DNA of 64,000 bases, taken from NCBI GenBank assembly GCA_013396655.1, contig WBMV01005068.1, forward strand, positions 248,001-312,000, in the 5' to 3' direction. The DNA is from Campylorhamphus procurvoides. Taxonomy: Eukaryota; Chordata; Aves; Passeriformes; Dendrocolaptidae. The notes under the pieces were generated by a model. That model was not told the origin of the DNA, made no database searches, and saw only the letters and a list, made by a program, of their open reading frames with translations. Shown piece after piece: positions 48,706 through 60,874 of this stretch; the stretch's first letter is position 1; each line of letters starts with the position of its first letter. A program made the position numbers and the translations under genes.

Positions 48706-51700
48706 GAATTCTGCTGCAAACCTCTTAAACAATCAGACACTTGGTGACAGACACCTGGCAGAGAAGAGGAAAATCAGAAGTCTTCAGGAGAGCTGCTGTC
48801 CTGTGCCTCGGATACACAAGTATGCAAACACATTATATCCCTCCTCCTGGTGATACAGCCAGAGACATCACCTGACAGCATTAACACTGGCCTGTGGCTA
48901 CAAAAGAAGCAGATCATCCAAAGGTTACCGTGTTAGTGTAGTGCTCCTAGGCTGCAATTTTATTCCATGTATGAACCTGGCAGTACCTGTCTTACACATG
49001 CAGAGACTGGCCTTTGCAAAGAACAATTTGATCTCTGCAATATGTTTTTTACCTTCCCACAGCACAAGAAGCGTAGAGCACTGGCATGTCATCTACCACT
49101 GATGGATTTTTTCAGGCACCTTTGAATTTGGAAGCACAGATGATGTCTCTCCTCAGCCACTTTATACAAATGTGCATGACAATAGTGAAACTCAGATTTT
49201 CTACTCAACAAAAAGCTGTAGAAATCTGTAGTACGTTCACATACCGTACATCACCACATATATCTTTTCTAAATGTGTTGTTTTATATTTTCTGTATCTT
49301 GGCTTGCAACCCCCCCCAAGAAGGAACAATAAGGGGAAAAACACACTTGCTGCCCCTTGCTAGATCAAACAACAGAGGCTCTTAGAGCTAGGGACCAAAT
49401 TGTGCTCAGCTCAAAAGCAGGAATAAAGCATTTAAATGGGAAACCACCACTTAGGAACTTAGCCATACATTCCTGACCAAAACATCGAGGAAAATGGATC
49501 TGCCAGAAAAAGCGAGAGATATTCAATGCAGCCATACAACCTTTACCAAATCTGGTTACCATTTGCCCTGCCCATATCAAGCGTGTCCTCCTGAGTGCAT
49601 AGAGGGGGGGATGTAACTACTGTTTTCAGATCACTCTAGATGTAAGTAACTAGCAGGGAAAATATCCCTCCACATCAGTCCAGACTCCTGAAAGTAGTAA
49701 TAAACTAACAGCCACTACAGCTCTGAGTCTTTGAATGACTCAGGCTTTTCTTCTTTGCCAATGGAGCTACCTACTTGCACTGACAGCAAACATGGTCATG
49801 ATAATTTTCTTGCTTGGTGTGTGCTGATTCACTGCTGATGCAACAAGTGTGAAACCTGCAAGTTACTTTGAAAACAAACCCCTCTCAGCAGCACTACAAA
49901 CTCATTTTACTGAAAAAATAGCAGATTTCTTTCATGAAGTCTGTTCTTGAAATTTTGGCTGCCTCAGTCTGTAGAGGGAGCTTCTCTCCCTTCATACCAA
50001 GTACATAAATTCCATTGGACAATTTCAAATGCATTAGCCATCCTGCTATGAGTAATTTGGTAATACTTATTTTGGTATTCAATTTCCTTTACTCTCTGTG
50101 ACCCCGACACTGGAATACTTTCAGCAGATGTATGAAGGGACCATGCTATGCACCATGTCGGAATTGTCTAGGAAGGTTTTTTTCACGGCCTACCTTTTCA
50201 GGGTGCCAGCTAAGCTACCACTACCATGAATAAATCAGATAACTGTTCCTTGTCTCTTTATAGTGAACACAAAGTATAATGCAGTCCTAGGGGGGAAAAA
50301 AGAAACAATCCTTCAAAACTAAACAAGCTTGTACCACAGTTAATCACAAAAACTAAACAAAAACACAGTTTAGTGCAAGATTATGCCAACTCAGACTGTC
50401 CTTGCCGTATATTCTTGCCTTCTTGTCATTTCTCTTCCACTTTGCTGGCTTACCCATGGTTCCCATCTCCCTGTAGACTTTTGAAACAATGATGCCTTTA
50501 CCTCATGTAAATACAACTGCCGTTAAACACAGCAGCAAACTTAAGTCCAAAATCAGTCCTTTTTTTTTAATGATCAGTGCACCTTTCTTTGGATTTGCTT
50601 CCTGTCTCCCACAGACTATTTTGCTTGCCCTCAGTATCCCCAGACTTTTAACATACCATGCAGAACAGGCCATGCTGATGCTGACTAACACAAGCTCTCC
50701 TCTAGCACAACTCACATATGTTAGCAAGCCAGAAATTCAGTTGTGCCTAGAAATGGTATTTACATCAGCACAGACAAAATTAATGTAAGGATCGTGATGC
50801 TACCCAGCCAACTGAGAGTGTCCTTGCTATACATTAAACCAGTACCTCAGACAGGGCTTCTCAGGTGCTTAGTCAGCACTGTTTCATTGGAAGGGCTGTG
50901 TCACTGACTGTGCTTGTGTCCACTTCAGTAGGCTGTGCTGTAGTAAGGCATTATTGTAAAGGGAAATAATTTTTCAAGCATTTACATGACTAAAGACCAT
51001 TAGCTCTGAGAAAGCAAATTTTCAGAAAAGGTGTACAGCTGGTAGAACCAGAATGCAAGCAAAGTATTTTTCAGAGAAGAGAAATCATCTGTTTCTTCCT
51101 ATTGCTTCCCCATTTCTCTTTCCTTTTGCATGAAGCTACTGCATTTTGGGGGTTGAACTTGTGAGAAAGGATAAGAACTTCTTATGATATCTTTCATTTA
51201 TGACATCATCAATGACATTGTTCATTTCCTTTGCAGCACTGCTCCAGCAATATAATTTCAGTCTTCAGGAATAAATAAGGCAGGACTGACTCAAAAATAC
51301 AACTTTTCTGAAACCTGTCCTAGTTTTGGTATGATTTTGTATCATTGATTTCATACTGTTACAAAGAAAAATTAACTGTCCCACTTTCAATCCAGATATA
51401 AGTGATGCTGGGAGGTTTGAATTTTATCATCATATATTAAATTATCTACAGTAGGTACTTTCGCTTAAATTTGCTCACAAATTGCAAACAGGTCCAAGTA
51501 ACTTCTTATTCCTCACTTAATCAGACCAAATACTTTCACATATCTTCCAACCAGCTCACAGCTAACAATAAAATTTTCAATTTCTACCCTGTTCCTCTCT
51601 CTGCAATGTTGTTTCCAAGTTGTTTTGTTACTGTTCCGAAACTCACAATTACAGAAAGGCTTCTATGTTCTTACAACAGCCACACTTTCATAAAAGTTTT

Positions 51701-51969
51701 CAAAGCAATGTTCATGCATCTCGAGGTAATTATTCCTCATATGAATAACTCAGAGAAGCCTCATTGCTTTAACACTTTTAACACTTGCTTGACACGGACA
51801 CACAGTTATTGCACAGCTGTACTGCCCACTTGGCCAACCAGATGCAGGATGGTGCCATTCAGCGTGTCCAGGACACTAGATCTAAACACACATTTCTCAT
51901 AAATACAAAAGTAGCTGCTTAGTTTTGGGGGGAGAAAAGTCCTATCATGACTAATGATGTCATCCTGAA

Positions 51970-52531
51970 ACACAAAGAATCACAGAATGTTAAGGGGTGG
52001 GAATGGACCCTAATGATAATCTAGTCACAACCCCTTCTGCCATGGGCAGGGACACCTCCCACTAGACCAGGCTGCTCAAGGCCTTATCCAGCCTGGCTCT
52101 GAACAAATTTCCCCTTTCAATTTGTAATCATTACTCCCTGTCCTAATCCCTCCAGTTCCTGAAGGAAGAGTCCCTCTGGCTCCCCTGCAGGGCCCCTCAG
52201 ATACTGGAAGGTTGCTGCAAGGTCTCCACGCAAACTTCTGCTCTCCAGGCTGAACAGCCCCAGCCCTCCCAGCCTATAATATTAGGGGAGGTGCTCCAGT
52301 TCTCTCACCAGTTCCATGTCCTCCCTGTGATGGGGACACCAGAACTGTCCTCAGTGCTCCAGGTGGGAGTGAGCAAAGGGACAGAACCACCTCCTCCGAT
52401 CTGCTTTTGATGCAGTCCACGTTTTGCTCGGTTTTCTGGGCTGCGAGTGCACACTGCCGGCTCACGCTGAGTGTTTTGTCAACCATGCCCCTTCACGCCT
52501 TTCAGCTCTTCCTGCGGCTCTCCTGGCACTG
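51970..52531 (-). mobile_element. CR1 LINE, minus strand, running into the assembly gap
   Basis: Starts AAAGAATCACAGAATGTTAA and continues with CTGCCATGGGCAGGGACACC, CACTAGACCAGGCTGCTCAA, CCAGGCTGAACAGCCCCAGC, GGGACACCAGAACTGTCCTC and TTTCTGGGCTGCGAGTGCAC in the reverse-strand order of CR1. The CpGs just left of the gap belong to this element, not to a host CpG island. The homology weakens after about 52480 and the gap starts at 52532. Confidence 0.9.
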
Positions 52532-52831
52532 NNNNNNNNNNNNNNNNNNNNNNNNNNNNNNNNNNNNNNNNNNNNNNNNNNNNNNNNNNNNNNNNNNNNN
52601 NNNNNNNNNNNNNNNNNNNNNNNNNNNNNNNNNNNNNNNNNNNNNNNNNNNNNNNNNNNNNNNNNNNNNNNNNNNNNNNNNNNNNNNNNNNNNNNNNNNN
52701 NNNNNNNNNNNNNNNNNNNNNNNNNNNNNNNNNNNNNNNNNNNNNNNNNNNNNNNNNNNNNNNNNNNNNNNNNNNNNNNNNNNNNNNNNNNNNNNNNNNN
52801 NNNNNNNNNNNNNNNNNNNNNNNNNNNNNNN
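52532..52831. other. Assembly gap (300 N)
   Basis: Flanked on the left by CR1 and on the right by GC-rich, CpG-containing sequence. May hide a GC-rich promoter and first exon. Open frames spanning it are artefacts. Confidence 0.97.
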
Positions 52832-52990
52832 CGCTGGCCCGCGCCCTCTCTTTGCCCCTCCTGGCCCCGGCACTGCCCACCCCAGCCATGCTAGGCTCGT
52901 CGTGGGCCCCTGACCTCGTTTTTCCCCCCTGAGCTTTTGTCCATAACCTCACCGGACGTTGTTGTTTTCGGGTGTTCGCCTGCTTTCTGT
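52832..52990. promoter_or_regulatory. Possible right shoulder of a CpG island
   Basis: The GC-rich segment contains CpGs in CGCTGGCCCGCGCCC, CCCCGGC, CTCGTCGTGG, CACCGGACG and TTTTCGGGTGTTCG, a density not seen elsewhere in non-repeat sequence of this window. It then fades into pyrimidine-rich sequence. It does not look like CR1. A promoter in the gap is plausible, in line with CUL1 being the next gene downstream of CNTNAP2 in human. No exon, initiator or splice donor can be fixed. Confidence 0.35.
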
Positions 52991-55900
52991 CCTCCCTGCC
53001 CTTTTCTGTGCCACTTCCTTTCCCGCTGTTTTATCCCAGCCATGTCCAGAGCCCCAGTGTCGCTCAGGTCTCTAGGAGCAGTTTGGTTGTACCCATAGAG
53101 ATCCCCCAGTGTCCCCATCACCGTCGTGGATGCTGGGGGATATTTGCCACGGTTCATCCTTGTCAGCTTCTCCAGGTTTCTCTGGTTCTCAAGGACTCTG
53201 CACCAGGCTTCCCCTTGTTGCCACCTACTGCTGTGGCCTTACCAGAGAAGGTGCCCTCTGTAACCTTTTGTCTGGCTGTTTGTGCATTTATTGCTTCCAT
53301 CCGGGTGACAACTCTGCAGTTTTTGTCTTTGCAAATAATCACCTTGTTTGTTTCCCAGTAACTTTGCTGCTGAAATCTAACTGTGGCCATATTGGGATCA
53401 TTTCTCCATTCTTCTTGCTTCCTCCTCAAGTTATATTTCAGGACTATCATTATCCCTCTATTATCTTTCCCCTTTCAGTTTTCTTCCTCCCCGTAACCAT
53501 TTGCTTTACCGTGTTTTTTTGCCTTTCTGATCTTACTTTCCTGTCATTAAAACTTTCCTTGTGAACTCACCTAATACTCTTTCCTTTGTAAACTCCTATG
53601 CCATCTCCCCCACTTTTTATTTAAATCCTTCAGCTCTGCCTTTGAGGAGAAAGGAATTTAACCCTAGGTTATCTGTGTACTTGTCAGTCAGCACTAAGAG
53701 GGTAGAGATGACTTACTTATTTTAGCTTATTTTGTTTTGTTTTGTTACTGACTTCCTCAGCAACCTTTCCCCTGGTATATGGGTTCATGTATAATTGTGT
53801 ACCTCTGCCCTAATACACGCACATACCCTGATGTTAGTCAGGGAGGAAAAAGTCTGTATTGGAAATCCTTTTTGCAGGACTGGGAAGAATGGTCTGTGGG
53901 GGCCAGAAGCACCTAGGTGGCCATGTAACTTGAACTAGGCCAAATAGTCTTGTAATGCCATATTGTGAATTGGTACTTAGTTGATACAGAATGTGTTTGG
54001 GGTGCATCTTCTCTGGGGATGTGATATAAGATACAGGTACCACAGTAGGCAGTTTTCACTCATGGTGAACCACTGCAATCTTGTGTGTTGATGGTTAGCT
54101 GTCTGTCCACGCTGCATTGACACTGTGTATCTCTGATGGTGACTCAACTAGAAAGAAGTCCTTTCCTTCTGCTTTGTACCTTCTCTTGTTTCTCAGTATT
54201 CATTCTCCAACTTATTATTTTATGTCTCTCTTAGTCACCTTGGGTCTTAAGGTTGGTTACATTTCACAGTCATGTCATCACCGCATACTTGAGGTGCAGT
54301 TAAAATACTGGACATACTTGTCCCAAGGAGGCACGATGGACACATTTGATTTCTGGAGCAATTTGTATACTTAACTCTAAAATCCAGGTTTAGTGCCTAG
54401 TGTTAACAGCTTCATATTTTCTCAGCTGGCTATACACAGACCCTAGAAACTTGACAATACCTCAGAACAGCTGAACTGGGCTTCTGATCTGAACTAGCCC
54501 TCTGTAGGAAACTTCCCATTGTCTATCCAGGGGTCAATAGAGAACACCTAAATTAGGCATATACATCCTGCTCCTTGGCTGAAAAAAAGAGTTGTGCTGG
54601 TTTAGCTAAATGATTCTTCCACCTTACTCCTTTGTGCACTGGTTTGAACTGGCCTTGTAACCTGGGCCTGTTACCTAGACTGTCGGCTTGAGAAAATCAC
54701 ATTGCTTTAATTTAAATAACTTAAATTCTAAACTAAATGGGTGCACATCCTTATTTGGATACTGCTCTGGAGTTGACTTTTTTGAATTTAGCTTATTCTT
54801 AGTTTTGATGAAAGCTCTTGGATTTTAGCTGTATTGCTATGAAAACAGTACTGAATCCTTTAAGAAAGTTATCTCAGATTCTCAGCTTAAAAGTGTCATC
54901 TTACAACTTACGTTTTAAGACCTTGGAGTCCTGCATTTCATCTGTGGAGTTTCTTAGGTAGTGCCTAGGCTTGTGTAGCCACAGTTATTTCAGTAGAGAC
55001 CAGCTTAATAATGAGTCATATCCAGAGTGTCAGTGATCGCATGAGTGGGGAATACCTGGAGTCTTCTCTCCTGGCACTGAAGTTTGGGGGTTTTATAATT
55101 ATTAGAAAACCCAACAAAATTCTAGTGGATGAAAGCTTTAAAGATGTTCCACTTGCACTTACAAATTTGTTGATGTTGAGAGGGGTGTATTATGAACATG
55201 AAGTGAGGGGATTTCCTAGTAAGAGGTCAGAGCTTTACAGGTGAATACCAGTGTCATAGCCTTTTCAGCCAGGATTTTCTAACTTGTCGAGGGCAGGATC
55301 AGGTTAAAGTGTAAGGTGGCTGAATCAGTGCTGCTGTTCAACAGGGCTCTGCTGTTGTACTTCCCGGGCTGTCCAGCAGGATCTGTCTGTGTGCCTCAGG
55401 AGCAAAACAGGTTGGGTGTCTCACTTGGATGGGCATGCCAGGAGGACATGCACAGGCAGTCCTAGCAGCCTGCAGGTTGATACAGTCTTCCTGCTACACA
55501 AGGCTGGTAGAAAGAATGGTTTGGAAAATTTGGCCTTGGAAGTTCTGTATGTGCTTCAGGAATACATGAACTTGCTTGAAACAGAACACTTAGATGCTAG
55601 TGTGTTTTTTAGGTAAGAGGAAACTAATAGAAAAATTTTAGTTACTGTATTTTTTGAATGAATCTCCATGTAAAGAAGTGATTGTTAGAACCAACATTTA
55701 GAGGCCTGAATAAGAGTTATAATCTCTAGAGTGTGCAAACCTAAACTACTGTCTTTTAAATTTGTCATGGAGACCATTGAGTTTCCCTTGCTTGTTAAAG
55801 GAGAATTTTTTAATAAGCAAAAGGCAAAAAATGTAATGATTGGAAAATTATAGAGACCTGTTCAGCATGTCTCCTTAAGTAATTTATATTTTATTATGGG

Positions 55901-56539
55901 AGTTGTAGATTTTTCAATGACTACTACAGATTGACTGTTGGTGTTTCTATAATGCTCCAGTTCAGACCTGTTACAGATGTGACTAAATGACTTGGTAATA
56001 GAATTGTTCTGAGTTGATGTGCCCTGCTGTAATGCTGTAACTTGAAGTCTTTAATATAACTACAGAGATAGAACATTGATTTAAACACTTGTTGCATTAT
56101 CCTAGCTGCTGGGAAGAGCATTGGTTTAGGAAATAATGTGTGTCCCAGGGGGTAGTTTTCTGTCACTTTCCTTTTTACCCACAGAACCGCTGATGCCGGA
56201 AGAATGACCCTCTTCATGTTACTGCCTTACCTCTTCTTATAAATGATACAGGTCAAAATCAAATATGTATTTTTTTAACTAAACCAAACATGACTACATC
56301 CCCCTTTATATAATGTAGTGTTTTTCAAATTCCTCTTTATCTTTGAGCCTCGGAAAAAGAAATGAAAATAGTAATTCCATTTTGCACTTCAGGAAATTGG
56401 TATAGTCATATGTAAATTTTTTACCACAGTTGGGGTCTCTTATACTTTAGCTCTCCAAAATTGCGCTACTTTCTTTGCCAGTTGTATGTTGAGCTTGTTA
56501 AAAAAGAGCAGGTGATTCTCACCCTCCCTTCTGCTTTCA
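52991..56539 (+). other. Possible first intron of a downstream + strand gene, no exon seen
   Basis: T-rich on the + strand, as expected inside a + strand vertebrate transcript. A frame at about 55460-55613 ends at an AG/GTAAGA donor-like site (GTAAGA from 55614), but its upstream acceptor is weak and the peptide is not recognised. I leave it uncalled. Confidence 0.3.
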
Positions 56540-57036
56540 TGTGATCCTGACTGGAGCACTGCGTCCAACTCTGTGGCACCCAGCACAAGAAAGATATGGA
56601 CCTATCAGAGCAGATCCAGAGGAGCACCTCAAAAGTGATCAGAGGGATGGAACAGCTCTCCTATTCAGCCTGGAGAAGAAGAGGTTCCAGGGAGACCTTA
56701 TTGAGGCCTTTCAATGTGTAAGAGGGGATTATAGGAAGGATGGAGAGAGACTTTTCACCAAGCCCTGTAGTGACAGGACAAGGTTCAGAAATTTTAAATT
56801 GAAAGATGGTAGACTTATATTGGATAAAAGGAAGAAATTCTTTACTGTGAGTTTGGCACTGGAACAGGTTACCCAGAGAAGCTCTGGATGCCCCATCCCT
56901 GGCAGTGTTCAAGGCCAGGCTGGATGGGGCTTGGCATAACCAGATCTTGTGCAAGATGCTTTCCGCCTTTGGTGGAGAGGTGGGAACTAGGTGATATTTA
57001 AATGTCTCTTTCAACCCAAACTGTTTTATGGTTCTT
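56540..57036 (+). mobile_element. CR1 LINE 3' part (about 500 bp)
   Basis: TGGAGCACTGCGTCCAACTC, AGATCCAGAGGAGCACCTCA, ATGGAACAGCTCTCCTATTC, AGCCTGGAGAAGAAGAGG, GGATGCCCCATCCCTGGCAG and GTGTTCAAGGCCAGGCTGG, ending CAACCCAAACTGTTTTATGG, follow the CR1 + strand order to the 3' end. This explains the long open frames on both strands here (56541-56939 on + and 56661-57248 on -); neither is a host gene. Confidence 0.92.
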
Positions 57037-58145
57037 GAATAAACAGTGTAACTTTGATGTGGTGCTCTTCCAAAACTCAGGGGAAAAGTGTATATCATCT
57101 TCTTTTCTTCCCCTTTTGATTGTTCTGGTTTTGGAGTCAGAAGGTTCACTGCAGTAACTTGGTCCAGCAGGTACGAGGCATTGCTTGACATCAGTACTAA
57201 GAATAAACAGTCAAATATGTTTTCTCTGGTGTCTTTGTAGTTATGCACTAGGCTTGAATATCAGTTCAATACCATTGGCTTCTGTTTTGCTTTAAATTAG
57301 AAGCACATAGAGGTGATGTAAAATGCTCCTTGTCTCTGGATTTGTTTAGATTTGCTCTGGATAATGTTGCTGTATGTCTCAAGCTTGGGGTTACTGTGAA
57401 GAGAAATGGAAACTTTATTTACGGGTGGGATGGTGAGGATCATGATGGCGGAAAGTTTTTGCGGTGCAGGCAGCTTCTCACTCTGCTTTGATAATGTACT
57501 TATCTCTTTAAGACACATGCGTGCTTCTCTTCTGCTATTTTATTGGAGTAGTTTTGCTACTGGGATCCAGATGTATTTGATTCATTAATGTACAAGGTAG
57601 ACAGAAGTTAATTTTTTAAACTTAAAGCAGGCATCTACAAGAATTTGGGTTATTAGTATTGCAATTTCAGGCGTAGCTGAACTTAGAAACTTCTTGTTTA
57701 TATTTTTGATTTGCATCCAATGTAACTTCAGTTTTTGTTGCTCTGTGTGTTTAAGGTTGGACAATATCTTAATGTGGATTAGAGTTCAGAACTAAGGCAG
57801 CTGATGTGACCTTAGCTCACCCTGTTTTGCTCTGCAATTTAAACTTAATTTCATATGTAAATTTGGAAGCTCCTCTAATCTCACGGCAGTGGAGACTGTC
57901 ACCTGGAAGTTTTATCTCAAGTTTGGAGGACTGAATTAGGAGTAAAAAGAGGATTATAGGGAATAGTACTTGTTTTGTTAGCTGTTAGTGTTTTCATCTT
58001 GCTTTCCATGGTAATAATTTCATGGGCAAATGCTCCACTTTCTTCTTGGTAGCCAAAGGATAAACTTTTCACTGAACAATTGAAAATGCTTTTTTAGAAT
58101 GTTCTCATTTTCTTAAGAAAACAGACTGTTCTTTTACTGTCCTTT

Positions 58146-58185
58146 TTTCAGAGATAACTTTGGAATAGTTTTGTTATCTCTGAAA
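58146..58185. repeat. Perfect inverted repeat, 13-bp arms, 14-bp loop
   Basis: TTTCAGAGATAAC (58146-58158) and GTTATCTCTGAAA (58173-58185) are exact reverse complements. It would form a stable hairpin in RNA of either strand. No flanking transposon signature recognised. Confidence 0.92.
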
Positions 58186-59319
58186 GTGTGCCTTTGCTAG
58201 GGTGCCATCACTAATAGGGATAGTATAAAATTAAAATGTATATCCTTAAGTAATTTAATTGATTTTGTTAGATTCTAATGCAGGCTTGGCTTTAAAACTT
58301 AATGGTGGAAGTTTAATCAATGAGAAGGAGGATTTAAATGTGGCTGCTAGGGATGTGTGTCAATTTTAACTTTTAGGAAATTAAGTTAAATTGTTTTACT
58401 TCTGTACCAGAGGTCCCTTTTGCAGTCATTAGAGGTCAAAACGGATTAAAAGTTTGGTGAAAATGATACTGAATTTTAGCAGAACTAATATTTTGTGAGG
58501 TATAAATTCTTTGCTCTAAGTTAGTGCTGTTGCAATTCAGATTTCGTAGTTGAACCCTAAAAATTACATACTAATCTCTTTCTAGACTTTAATGAGAAAG
58601 TTCTTATTCCTTTTTTGCACTGGCTGTGGAAGTGAGTACATGTGCCTTGTCAATATTTAGGCATCTGGAATGAGTACACGAGAGCTGTACTGTTCATTGG
58701 TAGCAGTGTTTCCAGCATTGTACTGTAGAAGGGCTCAAGATCACTAGCATGTACATCTGTGCACTTAATGTAGAACTGAGTTAAAAGAAAAATAAGAAAA
58801 TATAGGGAGTGGCTTTCGCAGGTCGTGATTTTTGTCACACAGAGGAAATGAATGTAACTGCAACTGTCCTTCGTAGTTACATTCTTTGTCACTTCAGAAT
58901 GAAACATTAGTATGAAGGTGAATATAGGAGGAAGCTCTTCAGTATTTAAGCTGTGCTGTTGTGGTATATTTGAATGTCTGAAAATACCAGACTGTTTGCA
59001 AGATGAATTAGTGTGACCATCATCTTTATTTATAAATTGAAGTGGCAAACTGCATTGCCTTGATCAGTTGAGCTCTTGGAAAAGTAATAAGATGGAAGAT
59101 GCTGTAAAATTAGCAAGCTGTGGGGAAGAGATCCAGCCAGAATTGTTTTACACTTGTTAGCAACATGTTAATGTTGTTTTAAAATTATTGATAATAGCTA
59201 CTTCCTTCCAGAAGCATGGGAAAACTATATGGAATTATTATTGCAGGTGAAAATTCCTGTTTGTGTCTTAACAGATCAGTATGAAAGTGTATGTTGTGGT
59301 GCATTGAGTGCTGTTACAA

Positions 59320-59338
59320 GGGGGGGGGGGGGGGGGGG
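59320..59338. repeat. 19-base G homopolymer
   Basis: Nineteen consecutive Gs on +, preceded by ACAA and followed by TG. Its true length is doubtful because such runs are error-prone in sequencing. Confidence 0.9.
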
Positions 59339-60848
59339 TGTTGTGGTTCAGAGGCCATGGGGGTTCTGATGGAGCTCATGCTGTGTCTGAAGCAAACTGT
59401 GAGACATACCAAGGTTTTCTTGGTGGAGATCAATAGGATCTTGTTTTACCTTATTAAGTTGGATTTAGTTAAAGTTTTGATGTCTGGTAAGAGCTTTTGG
59501 GAAAGCAGTTATGTGTAGGAGTTGTCCTTGGAGGATCATTAAGGACTCTAAACTGCTGTTGCTTTTTTTCTTTTTAACTTTCTGAGAAAGCAAGGTGTAT
59601 TGATCTGTCTCCTGCTTGGCACGTTTGGTATCTAGCATTGAGTTTTCATGGCTTGTCCTCATTTTCCTTTTCTGAGTCTTTCTGACTGATTCAAGGGGTA
59701 TATCTTCATGTACATTGTCCTTCAGAGCTTATATTTATTTGGGGGTTGTTGGGTTTTGTTTGGTTTCATTTGGATTTTTTTACAGGTTATATCATATGTA
59801 TGATCTGAGCCAGAGAGAGAATGGGAATACTCAAGCCTTAAATGAAGTCATTGTTTGAGAGGTGCAGTAGTAACTGCTCAAAATTTACACAAACTTATAT
59901 GACTTGGTCTTAAAAAACTAGCAAATTAAGCATGCTTGCTCCTACTCTTAATTTTTTTATTTTTAATGCTGCACAGAATGTTTTTATCACCCAAAGACAA
60001 CTTTTGGAATGGAGGAGTGTATGCATGCATACATTTCAGCCTTTTTTTCACAATAAACTCATTTAACTCTTGAAAATAAGATGAGCTAAAGCTTTTGACA
60101 GTACATGTAAGTCAGTATTTTGTAATAATACAGGGGAACTGAACACTAATTTTCATAATATGTCTCAAATATCTTCATTGAAAAGGGAGGAAAGATTCTA
60201 ATATTTCTCTTCTGGTACTGATGTAATTTCTGGAATAACTACTTTTTACAGTAGTTGTGCCATTTTGCTGGGGCACGGTGAAAATATCTGCTACAGACAG
60301 ATTCTCCAGATGTTGATTAATTACATATTTGTAGCATGTGAAGTGCAAAGGACATTAGGCTATCTCCTAGTCTTGCTTTAAGGATTGTGTCACATTGCAC
60401 ACATAAACTGTCTAATTTATAGTCCTTATATTTAATGACCTAAAACACTTCTGGGCAAAAATATGAGTGCTGAATAATGTTGCATGGAGGACCATGGCTC
60501 AACTAAGCTGTGTTACAATTTTGAGCTCATAATGGTAACCTCAACGGAAATCAAGTAAACACAACATTAATTTGCAGGTACATGGATGTGAAAGGTGTCT
60601 TTGAAATCATAGATTTTATGAGTGCAAGTGATTACGGGGGCTAAACAGAATTATTTCTCCTGTCTCTTTCCGCTCCATCAAACAAATGCGTGCTGGAATG
60701 GAGGTTGCGTCCTTAATGAGTCAAGACACAGTTTTTTAACCTGGAAAAAATTTCCAAGAAATAGCTTATACATTGTGAAGGCAAATAAGTAAAATGTGAA
60801 AGCAAACAGCTTTTAAATCTCTCCCTGCCTTATACTTAAGTAGTTATA

Positions 60849-60874
60849 CTTCTGTAAGGATATACTTACAGAAG
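60849..60874. repeat. Perfect inverted repeat, 10-bp arms, 6-bp loop
   Basis: CTTCTGTAAG (60849-60858) and CTTACAGAAG (60865-60874) flank GATATA. A compact hairpin of unknown role. Confidence 0.9.

Larger units (their letters stand above)
37651..51969. other. Intergenic, 14 kb without a recognised gene
   Basis: Contains AT/CA simple repeats (about 37818-37848), an AT-rich patch (about 40495-40560), several perfect inverted repeats (43819-43854, 45064-45081, 46142-46166) and possibly a short CR1-like 3' end near 48646-48705. Open frames over 120 codons at 38513-38998 and 45610-46011 (both +) lack recognisable domains or splice context. Conserved noncoding elements could be present but cannot be judged without alignment. 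Confidence 0.5.

Noticed and set aside
52430..52531. CpGs left of the gap as evidence for a CpG island
   Set aside because: These bases still follow the CR1 reverse-strand pattern, so their CpGs come from the LINE. Only the right flank counts.
52407..52952. Long open frames of up to 168 codons on both strands
   Set aside because: They cross the 300-N gap; the left ends are CR1.
56541..56939. 132-codon + strand open frame
   Set aside because: Lies wholly in the CR1 3' region; it is decayed LINE sequence, not a host gene.
56661..57248. 195-codon open frame on the minus strand, the longest frame without Ns
   Set aside because: Most of it is antisense to a CR1 LINE on the + strand (56540-57036). 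The peptide is not a known protein and the frame is a by-product of the repeat.
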